Assembly (NCBI GenBank): GCA_002469915.1
Contig: DKOG01000120.1
Location: forward strand, 1 to 9,093
DNA from: Bacteroidetes bacterium UBA7368
GTDB taxonomy: Bacteria > Bacteroidota > Rhodothermia > Rhodothermales > UBA10348
DNA length: 9,093 bases
Direction of reading: 5' to 3'
Part shown: positions 1 through 6,170 of the stretch, piece after piece
Layout of the letters: the number at the start of each line of letters is the position of its first letter
Numbering within the stretch: position 1 is the stretch's first letter
Position numbers and translations under genes: made by a program
The notes under the pieces: model-generated
Told to the model about the DNA's origin: nothing
Database searches by the model: none
What the model saw: the letters and a program-made list of their open reading frames with translations, nothing else

Positions 1-643
1 TAGGGTCATCTTCTGGAATACCTTCGTAGACTTTTCCAGCGAGGTCAGCACCCACGTCCGCTGCTTTCGTGTAGATTCCTCCACCAACACGGGCAAACAG
101 AGCGATTGAGGAGGCTCCCAATGAAAATCCTGAAATGACACCTACAATCTTAGTGATATTCCAGACGGTCATCGTGTCATAAGCGATGAAAAGGCTTCCG
201 AGGCCCAGCACACCGAGCCCAACTACGCTCAATCCCATCACGAGTCCGCCTGAGAAGGCGACATTTAGTGCAGGTGCAAGTCCCGTTCTAGCAGCTTGGG
301 TTGTGCGAACATTTGCTTTCGTAGCAACGGTCATACCCACAAAGCCTGCAAGTGCACTACAAAAGGCACCAACGATAAAGGAGACTGAGATCATCCATGA
401 TGATTCGGGCTGGCTAGCATTGGCAAACGCTAAGAGAACAGCGACGACGATCACGAAAACGAAAAGAACGCGGTATTCCTGACGAAGAAATGCGCGAGCT
501 CCTTCGGCAATAGCGTCGGCAAGCTCTACCATTAGCTCAGTGCCGGGGTCTTGTTTACCGACCCATTTGGCACGCGTATACGCGTATAAAAGGGCGATTA
601 CACCCGCTACAGGAACCAGATAAGTCAAAGTGGAAATATCCAT
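1..643 (-). CDS. hppA: Membrane-bound pyrophosphatase (H+/Na+-translocating), N-terminal 214 residues, runs off the left edge
   Basis: Integral membrane pump that couples hydrolysis of pyrophosphate to export of H+ or Na+. Reading the minus strand from the ATG at 641-643 gives an uninterrupted frame to the window edge. The protein starts [15 protein letters not shown], with a first membrane helix at about residues 5-22, and has the family segment [18 protein letters not shown] at about 39-56. Further hydrophobic helices lie at about 58-75, 84-105, 128-155 and 165-185. Near the edge are [19 protein letters not shown] and GIPEDDP, the first pyrophosphate/Mg-binding region of the family. The family is usually about 650-750 residues, so roughly two thirds is missing. 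The residues that separate K+-dependent from K+-independent and H+ from Na+ types lie outside the window, so the ion cannot be assigned. The start is preceded by a weak AGGA about 10 nt upstream. It lies downstream of pth on the same strand, across a 262-nt gap that probably carries its own promoter. Confidence 0.95.
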   Translation of the reverse strand, partial: MDISTLTYLVPVAGVIALLYAYTRAKWVGKQDPGTELMVELADAIAEGARAFLRQEYRVLFVFVIVVAVLLAFANASQPESSWMISVSFIVGAFCSALAGFVGMTVATKANVRTTQAARTGLAPALNVAFSGGLVMGLSVVGLGVLGLGSLFIAYDTMTVWNITKIVGVISGFSLGASSIALFARVGGGIYTKAADVGADLAGKVYEGIPEDDP

Positions 644-770
644 TGCAGTGGAGATCCTATGATGAATTGAAGAGCCTAGGGCTCAGGAGATTATGAAAAC
701 CAATTATTCCGCAAAAAATACCTTTTTAAGGGCATTTTATTTATTCGTTAACCAAGAATTCTAGGTCAGC

Positions 771-784
771 TGGAAGCGCTTCCG
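771..784. promoter_or_regulatory. Palindrome resembling a LacI/GalR-family operator, upstream of hppA
   Basis: The 12-nt perfect palindrome GGAAGCGCTTCC (772-783) sits inside TGGAAGCGCTTCCG. This fits the central-CG operator pattern of LacI/GalR/CcpA-type regulators (TGNAANCGNTTNCA) at 9 of 10 fixed positions. It lies in the 644-905 gap, 128 nt upstream of the hppA start and about 120 nt beyond the pth stop. No regulator gene of this family is in the window. A 12-nt palindrome alone is expected about twice by chance in 9 kb, so the support is the match to the operator pattern plus the intergenic position. I see no convincing -35/-10 pair or Bacteroidota-type -33/-7 pair in the rest of this gap. 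It otherwise holds AT-rich sequence and a run of eight A at 817-824. Confidence 0.35.
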
Positions 785-905
785 GAAATCTGCCCTTGAT
801 AGAGCCTGTCAATGGTAAAAAAAACCACTCCACTTCAGATCTCAACCCAAACCGATTAAGCACCTTTCCAAAACATCCAAAATGTAGATATCCATCACCT
901 GAACG

Positions 906-1475
906 CTACAGATTAAATCGATTCATGGTCGTCACGATACCATCCGTAACAAAGGACAGAGCCGCATCGCGTACATGGGAAATGACAGGATCTATAATCT
1001 TCCGTTCATCTTCAGGAAAGCGCGACAATACATATTCAGCCTGTTGCCCCCTCCCGAAGTCATTTCCAATTCCAATTCTGATTCTAGGAAAGTTGTTTGA
1101 ATCCAGCCAGTCAGCTATATCCTCGAGGCCATTATGCCCACCCGTGCCTCCTTTTTGCCGAATCCGGACCTTCCCTGGAGGAAGATGGATATCGTCCACT
1201 ACGACTAATATGTCTTGCGCGTCCAAGTTATTCTTACGTACTAGTTCCTCGACGGCCAGACCACTTCGATTCATGAAGGTTTGGGGCTTTGCTAAACCTA
1301 GCGGACGTCCCCGCCACTTTCCCCAAGCAATCTTGGATTGCCCCTTGGTTTTGAATGACTCTTTGACGCGATCTGCGATGGCATCGATGACTTCGAACCC
1401 TACGTTATGCCGAGTACCCTCATATTCGGCACCCGGATTACCAAGACCAATAATTATGCGTTTTGAGGAAGCCAT
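906..1475 (-). CDS. pth: Peptidyl-tRNA hydrolase
   Basis: Cytoplasmic esterase that cuts the peptide from peptidyl-tRNA released by stalled ribosomes, recycling the tRNA. The chosen start (ATG 1473-1475) gives 189 residues beginning MASSKRIIIGLGNPG, matching the usual family length of about 190. A longer frame from 1532 adds 19 unrelated residues and would begin inside the terminator hairpin of rplY, so it is rejected. Visible family residues by comparison with the E. coli enzyme: Asn13 in GLGNPG, the catalytic His23 in GTRHNVGF, Met68-Asn69 in KPQTFMNRSG, Asp94 in VVVDDIHLPPG, and Asn115 in KGGTGGHNGLED. All key positions are present, so it should be active. It follows rplY by 115 nt with a strong terminator between them, so expression needs read-through or its own promoter. 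The stop is TAG. No good Shine-Dalgarno sequence is visible. Confidence 0.97.
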   Translation of the reverse strand: MASSKRIIIGLGNPGAEYEGTRHNVGFEVIDAIADRVKESFKTKGQSKIAWGKWRGRPLGLAKPQTFMNRSGLAVEELVRKNNLDAQDILVVVDDIHLPPGKVRIRQKGGTGGHNGLEDIADWLDSNNFPRIRIGIGNDFGRGQQAEYVLSRFPEDERKIIDPVISHVRDAALSFVTDGIVTTMNRFNL

Positions 1476-1509
1476 CCGACTTATTGGGTAAGAATCTAGA
1501 TTCAAATTT

Positions 1510-1560
1510 AAAATACAAAACTGGGGCCGCACGCGATCTATGATCGTGTGCGGCCCCAGT
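1510..1560 (-). terminator. Rho-independent terminator after rplY
   Basis: An inverted repeat of 19 bp (arms 1520-1538 and 1542-1560, 3-nt loop) is GC-rich at its base (CTGGGGCCGCAC...GTGCGGCCCCAG). Read on the minus strand, the stem has one A-C mismatch and is followed directly by the T-rich run TTTTGTATTTT. On the plus strand there is no comparable T tract and no gene ends there. It lies 31 nt beyond the rplY stop (1591) and 45 nt before the pth start, so it should end most tRNA-Gln/prs/rplY transcripts. Confidence 0.88.
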
Positions 1561-1590
1561 AAAATTCACCTACAAGCACATTCGGGAGAA

Positions 1591-2223
<633 letters not shown>

Positions 2224-2265
2224 TTCTGATATACCTGTTAAGTGTGTTTTTTTGATTCTGTACTA

Positions 2266-3201
2266 CTAAACGAATAAGGTCGATACCGATTCGTCTGTAG
2301 AAATGCGGCGAATAGCGTCCGCGAAAATGTCTGCAACACTGATCACCTGAATCTTATCGCAAGTACGAGTAAGAGGAATCGTGTCCGTTACGACCAAGCT
2401 GGTCAAGGCTGAACTCTCAATCCGATCATAGGCCGGACCGGATAGCAAAGGATGGGTACCCGCCGCTACAATATTGAGAGCCCCCGCGTCTTTCAATGCG
2501 TTTGCGGCATTGGTTAGCGTTCCTGCCGTATCAATCATGTCATCGATCAACAAAACGTTTTTGCCTTCTACTTCACCGATGATATTCATCACTTCGGCTA
2601 CATTCTGAGTAGGACGACGTTTGTCAATAATGGCCAAATCTGCACTCAGTTTCTTGGCATAACTACGGGCCATTTTTACGCTTCCTACATCGGGAGCGAC
2701 AATGACCAAGTTTTCCAACTCTTGCTTTCGAAAATAGTCAGCAAAAATGGCTGAGCCGTAAAGGTGATCCACAGGAACGTCAAAAAACCCTTGAATCTGC
2801 GATGCATGCAAATCCATAGTGAGTACACGATCTACACCAGAAGTCGTAAGGATATTAGCCATTAGCTTGGCTGCTATCGAAACCCTGGGCTGATCCTTAC
2901 GCTCCTGACGTGCGTAACCGAAGTAAGGAATCACTGCGGTAATACGCGCTGCTGAAGCCCTTTTCGCTGCATCTATCAGCAGAAAAAGCTCAAGCCAATT
3001 GTCGGCAGTAGGATGGGTGCTCTGAATGAGGAACACATCGCATCCACGAATGGACTCTTCGTAATGGACATACATTTCTCCATCGGAGAAATTTTTGATC
3101 TCCACCCTACCCAACTCTTGACCAAAAGCACGAGATATCGCCCGTGCCAACGCTGGGTTGGAACGGCCGGCAAAAATGCTGATCGGATAATGTGTGCTCA
3201 T
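2266..3201 (-). CDS. prs: Ribose-phosphate pyrophosphokinase (PRPP synthetase)
   Basis: Makes 5-phosphoribosyl-1-diphosphate from ribose 5-phosphate and ATP, feeding purine, pyrimidine, histidine, tryptophan and NAD synthesis; cytoplasmic. The 311-residue length matches class I bacterial enzymes. Visible motifs are FSDGEMYVHYEESIRG (38-53), IPYFGYARQERKDQPR (91-106), MDLHASQIQGFFDVPVD (129-145) with His132 of the active site, the flexible-loop basic stretch IIDKRRP (191-197), and the PRPP-binding loop LLIDDMIDTAGTLT (217-230). All key residues are present. The start at 3199-3201 gives MSTHYPISIFAGRSNPALA, aligning with the usual N-terminus; the AGGA touching the ATG is too close to be a normal ribosome binding site. 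The tRNA-Gln 3' end is only 32 nt upstream, so the two are probably made on one transcript; rplY follows after 42 nt. The stop is TAG. Confidence 0.97.
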   Translation of the reverse strand: MSTHYPISIFAGRSNPALARAISRAFGQELGRVEIKNFSDGEMYVHYEESIRGCDVFLIQSTHPTADNWLELFLLIDAAKRASAARITAVIPYFGYARQERKDQPRVSIAAKLMANILTTSGVDRVLTMDLHASQIQGFFDVPVDHLYGSAIFADYFRKQELENLVIVAPDVGSVKMARSYAKKLSADLAIIDKRRPTQNVAEVMNIIGEVEGKNVLLIDDMIDTAGTLTNAANALKDAGALNIVAAGTHPLLSGPAYDRIESSALTSLVVTDTIPLTRTCDKIQVISVADIFADAIRRISTDESVSTLFV

Positions 3202-3233
3202 TCCTGTCTCGGAAACGAATGCGTCAATGTGTG

Positions 3234-3304
3234 TTGCCCGGGGAGGACTCGAACCTCCACATACGGCGTCAAAGGCCGCTGTCCTGCCATTAGACGACCG
3301 GGCA
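3234..3304 (-). tRNA. tRNA-Gln (anticodon UUG)
   Basis: The minus strand folds into a full cloverleaf of 71 nt. The 7-bp acceptor is TGCCCGG with CCGGGCA. The D arm is GTC-TAATGGCAG-GAC. The anticodon arm is GCGGC-CTTTGAC-GCCGT with anticodon TTG. The variable loop is short (ATGT) and the T arm is GGAGG-TTCGAGT-CCTCC. The first pair is U1-A72, as is typical of bacterial tRNA-Gln, and the discriminator base is A. CCA is not encoded (the next bases are CAC), so it must be added after transcription. It sits 32 nt upstream of prs on the same strand. Confidence 0.96.
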
Positions 3305-3363
3305 ATGAGATCACCTTAGATATGTGCCCGAGGGCATTTCCAGGCTCTCCTTTTCTCGAAATT

Positions 3364-3382
3364 AAACCGATAAAATCGGCTT
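3364..3382 (-). terminator. Weak hairpin in the tRNA-Gln/prs leader, possible terminator of the DmpA-like gene
   Basis: Read on the minus strand, AAGCCGAT-TTT-ATCGGTTT can form an 8-bp stem with one G-U pair and a 3-nt loop, followed by AATTTC. A second small hairpin, GGCT-TTA-AGCC (3378-3388), overlaps its upstream arm, so the two cannot form together. It lies 78 nt beyond the stop of the interrupted peptidase gene and 60 nt before tRNA-Gln. It could end peptidase transcripts or sit in the leader of the tRNA-Gln/prs transcript. The U tract is poor. The rest of the 3305-3459 gap shows no clear promoter. Confidence 0.25.
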
Positions 3383-3414
3383 AAAGCCAAAAACTGTACA
3401 GACCTGTAAAAATA

Positions 3415-3428
3415 GGGACATTATTGCG
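3415..3428. repeat. Direct repeat copy A (GGGACATTATTG), upstream of tRNA-Gln/prs
   Basis: The 12-mer GGGACATTATTG (3415-3426) recurs exactly at 4621-4632, and the match extends to 13 of 14 nt. In both places it lies in a gap upstream of a minus-strand gene, where it reads CAATAATGTCCC and contains a -10-like AATAAT. Confidence 0.4.
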
Positions 3429-3459
3429 TTCCTGCAACGGTTTACCCCGAACTGAAACA

Positions 3460-4596
3460 TCACCTTATAAAATTCACGTCCCGACCATACTTGCGCATTA
3501 TTTCGATTACTGCATCGATAGAAATCGCTTCAATAGTACCTCGATGGCCACTTACGGTCTTCGCTTTAAGTAGCGCATTGTAGATTGATTCTTCAGTGGC
3601 TTCGACAGCTGCCTGAAAAATCGGAGATATCGCATCGTTGGGAAGTTCTTTGAGTTCGGACATCGCATTCCCTCTTCGAGCCATCTCAGCGGTCGTAAAA
3701 GCAAGCGCATAATCCCCGCTCCCATTGGTGGCAGGCGATCCAGACCGCCCGATGGCCAACATGGCCCGGGCAGCAAGACGGGTGAGGTTGCGATCCGAAA
3801 GAGGAGCATCTGTGGCAATGACAACGATAACGGATCCATCCGCATCTCAATTATCAATTGCCCCCTTCAAATAATATTGACCTAGCTCTTCGCCGACGGG
3901 CACACCATCTATTTGAAGAATGCCTCCATAATTAGTCTGCACCAAGACGCCCACCGTGTATCCGCCGAGACGGCCCGGAAGTACCCGTGAACTCGTGCCG
4001 ATCCCTCCTTTCCATCCGAATGAAACCGTTCCAGTCCCCGCGCCGACAGCGCCTTCTTCCACCGGACCAGTATGCGCAGACTCAATGGCAGTCACAACCT
4101 GATCTGCATGCACATGCCGCCCTCTAATGTCGTTCAGATACCCATCGTTCGTCTCGCCGACAACCGCATTCACAGATCGCACCTGTTCGTTACCGGGTTG
4201 CTTCAAGGTCCACGAGATGATACCTTCCATGCCTTGGGGAATCGATAGTGTGTTCGTCAACACAATAGGTGTTTCAATCTCTCCCAACTCAATGATTTGG
4301 GTACTACCCGCAAATTTGCCGTACCCATTTCCCTGAAAAAAACCGGCTGGCACTTTCTCTTGATACAGGTTTCCGGTATGAGGTAGAATAGCCGTCACGC
4401 CCGTTCGTACATCGTCTCCTTCCCAAATGGTCAAGTGACCAACTTGGACACCAGCAACATCCGTAATCGCATTCAACGGACCAACCGGTAAAACGCCGGG
4501 CTGTATCCCCATTTCACGTGCTCGCGGCCGTTCTTGAGCATGAGCGCTCGGTAAAACCAACATCAAAAGCACGCATAGTTGACCAAATCGCTTCAT
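3460..4596 (-). pseudogene. Secreted P1-family (DmpA-like) aminopeptidase, interrupted by one in-frame TGA
   Basis: DmpA/BapA-family (MEROPS P1) enzymes are Ntn hydrolases that cut N-terminal residues, including D- or beta-amino acids in some members, and activate themselves by cutting a Gly-Ser bond into alpha and beta chains. The ATG at 4594-4596 starts a signal peptide (MKRFGQLCVLLMLVLPSAHA, likely cleavage after residue 20). Alpha-chain motifs are ITDVAGVQVGH (44-54), NAVVGETNDGYLNDIRG (143-159), GAVGAGTG (182-189), GWKGGIGTSSRVL (194-206) and VLVQTNYG (217-224, Asn222). A TGA at codon 250 stops the frame after KGAIDN. The same frame then continues DADGSVIVVIATDAPL and on through NGSGDYALAF, ATEESIYNALL and KTVSGHRG to a TGA at 3460-3462. 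The predicted nucleophile is Ser255. With the stop read through, the length (378) is normal for the family. There is no other frameshift or deletion, so the lesion is either very recent, a sequence error, or recoded. As written, only an inactive alpha chain would be made. Confidence 0.88.
3847..3849 (-). other. In-frame TGA codon at the alpha/beta boundary of the DmpA-like peptidase
   Basis: The codon order on the minus strand is Gly-Ala-Ile-Asp-Asn, TGA, Asp-Ala-Asp-Gly-Ser. The stop sits five codons before the Gly-Ser bond predicted to be cut during self-activation. The spacing from Asn222 to Ser255 (33 residues) agrees with the DmpA spacing from Asn218 to Ser250 (32). No in-frame start codon follows until the Met at 3760-3762, which lies 28 codons past the TGA and beyond the nucleophile, so a working beta chain could not be started separately. 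Confidence 0.9.
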
Positions 4597-4620
4597 CTTT
4601 CTATCAGGCTATCTTTTGCC

Positions 4621-4634
4621 GGGACATTATTGTG
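4621..4634. repeat. Direct repeat copy B (GGGACATTATTG), upstream of the DmpA-like gene
   Basis: Second copy of the 12-mer at 3415-3426, located 24 nt upstream of the start of the interrupted peptidase gene, inside the divergent gap shared with the racemase gene. Confidence 0.4.
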
Positions 4635-4636
4635 AG

Positions 4637-4653
4637 GTCGGAATATAACCGAC
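4637..4653. promoter_or_regulatory. Inverted repeat in the divergent promoter region
   Basis: GTCGG-AATATAA-CCGAC lies near the middle of the 96-nt gap between the divergent peptidase and racemase genes. The AT-rich centre gives a TATATT-like box on the minus strand and TATAAC on the plus strand, so it may overlap a -10 element and act as an operator for both genes. The arms are only 5 bp and no convincing -35 partner is visible. Confidence 0.3.
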
Positions 4654-4692
4654 TCGGCTACCCACTACCGCCTTTCAGAGAAAATCATAAAC

Positions 4693-5457
4693 ATGTCCGA
4701 ACAAACAGCCATAGGCATTCTAGGAGGCATGGGTCCCCAAGCCGGAATTGATCTTGCTTCAAAAATCGTTGCTCAAACGAAAGTCAAGAGGGACCAGGAC
4801 CATATTCCAACGATTCTTTATTCGGATCCCCTCGTTCCAGATCGAACCCATTTTCTTTTGGGTGACTCAACCGTGAACCCTGGAAATGAAATGGCCAAAG
4901 GGCTGCTGAATCTTGAGCGTTCCGGCGCAAAGGTTGCAGGTATTGCCTGTAACACGGCCCATTCTGCCCTCATTTTCGACCATACACTGAGTCAATTAAA
5001 AGAGGCCCACTCTTCCCTAGAGGTTCTTCACCTTATTGATGTGACCGTCGAGGGTATTCGAGCACGCCACCCTTCGGCTAAGCGCATTGGGATCCTGGGT
5101 ACCAAAGGAACCTATCATTTTCGCTTGTATGACGATCGTCTTGAAGCTGCGGGGCTCCTTCCCCTACGCCCCGACACATTCGAGCACCTCGAAGAGGCTA
5201 TATACCACTCAGATTCCGGCATAAAAGCGTGTTCCTCTCCCGTTTCGGACGTAGCCCGTCAACTAGTTTTCAGGAGTGCAGATCAGGTCATCCAGCAGGG
5301 TGCAGAGGTTGTTATTTTGGGATGCACAGAACTACCAATAGCTGTTCCTGAAGCTACTTACAAAGGTATTCCCCTTATCGACCCGGGGCTATTTATGGCA
5401 CGAGCGCTCATTCAGGCTGTTGCTCCGGATCGACTGATGCCCTTGAGCGTAGCATAG
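4693..5457 (+). CDS. Aspartate/glutamate racemase family protein (probable aspartate racemase)
   Basis: Cofactor-independent amino-acid racemase that interconverts L and D forms, most likely of aspartate, using two cysteines as acid and base; cytoplasmic. The 254 residues show GILGGMGPQAG (8-18), typical of the aspartate racemase branch, the first catalytic cysteine Cys86 in ACNTAH (85-90), IGILGTKGTYHFRLYDDRL (132-150), and the second cysteine Cys211 in GCTELP (210-215). Both catalytic cysteines are present. The length is slightly above the usual 230-250. Within the family, aspartate, glutamate and broad-specificity members (YgeA/RacX-like) cannot be separated by eye. It is divergent from the DmpA-like peptidase (96-nt gap) and is followed after 35 nt by the DtxR-family regulator, so it is probably the first gene of an operon with that regulator and rnr. 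No Shine-Dalgarno sequence is seen. The stop is TAG. Confidence 0.9.
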   Translation: MSEQTAIGILGGMGPQAGIDLASKIVAQTKVKRDQDHIPTILYSDPLVPDRTHFLLGDSTVNPGNEMAKGLLNLERSGAKVAGIACNTAHSALIFDHTLSQLKEAHSSLEVLHLIDVTVEGIRARHPSAKRIGILGTKGTYHFRLYDDRLEAAGLLPLRPDTFEHLEEAIYHSDSGIKACSSPVSDVARQLVFRSADQVIQQGAEVVILGCTELPIAVPEATYKGIPLIDPGLFMARALIQAVAPDRLMPLSVA

Positions 5458-5492
5458 CTCGGTATTCTTTTCTCCACCTCACCTTCCCCATT

Positions 5493-6170
5493 ATGCCGCT
5501 TCGGAGCATGCTCAGCCAGTCTGTCGAAGACTATCTGAAGGCCATTTATAAGCTTCAGGCCGAAAATCCGGTATCTACTACGGATTTGGCAGAGAAATTG
5601 AATATTACAGCCGCCTCGGTCACCAATATGGCCAAGCGGCTTTCCTCCCTTGGTTTGGTGACCTATGCCCCTTACAAGGGAGTCCGTTTGACGGAATCAG
5701 GCGAGCAAATCGCCCTTGAAATAATTCGTCACCACAGGCTTCTGGAAACGTATCTCCGGCAGATCATGGGCTACGATTGGGACGAGATGCACGATGAGGC
5801 AGAACATCTGGAGCACCATATTTCAGAGGAGTTTGAGGACCGACTAGACAAGATGCTGGGCTATCCCACGCATGATCCCCACGGGGATCCTATTCCAGGA
5901 CGAGATGGCACCATTATTTCCATCGAATCTCACCCTGTCACCTCGTTTCCGGAAGGGGTTGAACTAACCATTCGAAGAGTTTCGGATAGTAATGTGGACA
6001 TGCTGCGTAAACTAGAATCCATGGGATTGCTGCCCGGTGCCACCTGCAAATTAATCTCCAAGTCGGAAGACACCCTTGAAGTGGTCACTAGCCAGAATCG
6101 GTTTGAACTGGACGCCGAGTTGGCCTCGCATGTTTTTGCCACTGAATCGACCAAAACGGACTTTGCATAA
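5493..6170 (+). CDS. DtxR/MntR-family metal-dependent transcriptional regulator
   Basis: Dimeric DNA-binding repressor that senses Fe2+ or Mn2+. The 225 residues hold a winged helix-turn-helix (about 8-70: SVEDYLKAIYKL, STTDLAEKLNITAASVTNMAKRL, wing YKGVRLTESG), then a metal-binding/dimerisation domain (about 72-140) with IIRHHRLLETYL, EAEHLEHHIS and GYPTHDPHGDPIPG, and a C-terminal FeoA/SH3-like domain (about 145-216, LESMGLLPGATCKL). Compared with B. subtilis MntR, the ligand positions Asp8, His77, Glu99, Glu102 and His103 match Asp13, His81, Glu104, Glu107 and His108, while Glu11 is replaced by Lys16. DtxR uses Cys where this protein has Glu104, so the site looks more MntR-like, but the metal cannot be assigned. 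An alternative start is Met6 (5508). No metal transporter gene is in the window. The TAA stop overlaps the rnr start by one base. Confidence 0.93.
   Translation: MPLRSMLSQSVEDYLKAIYKLQAENPVSTTDLAEKLNITAASVTNMAKRLSSLGLVTYAPYKGVRLTESGEQIALEIIRHHRLLETYLRQIMGYDWDEMHDEAEHLEHHISEEFEDRLDKMLGYPTHDPHGDPIPGRDGTIISIESHPVTSFPEGVELTIRRVSDSNVDMLRKLESMGLLPGATCKLISKSEDTLEVVTSQNRFELDAELASHVFATESTKTDFA

Noticed and set aside
572..585. 14-nt perfect palindrome ACGCGTATACGCGT
   Set aside because: It lies inside the hppA coding region (Tyr-Ala-Tyr-Thr-Arg codons), and about one palindrome of half this rarity is expected by chance in 9 kb. No regulatory role is supported.
807..812. TTGACA on the minus strand as a -35 box for hppA
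   Set aside because: No -10-like hexamer lies 16-18 nt downstream, and it is about 165 nt from the start codon.
796..1491. 231-codon plus-strand frame
   Set aside because: It runs antisense to pth, whose motifs and length are unambiguous. The translation is low-complexity Ser/Pro/Arg-rich with no recognisable domain.
3013..3384. 123-codon plus-strand frame
   Set aside because: It overlaps the 5' end of prs and all of tRNA-Gln on the opposite strand, so it is not a credible gene.
3552..3857. 101-codon minus-strand frame starting just before the TGA, possibly a re-initiated second protein (TGAGATG overlap)
   Set aside because: It is out of frame with the beta chain and its translation shows no family resemblance. 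The in-frame reading keeps all beta-chain motifs, so this is a shadow frame.
3460..4596. UGA read as a sense codon (alternative genetic code) to explain the interrupted DmpA-like gene
   Set aside because: The other coding regions, more than 2000 codons, contain no in-frame TGA, whereas a recoded UGA would appear often. The six other genes with visible ends stop at TAG or TAA, so they neither support nor need a changed code.
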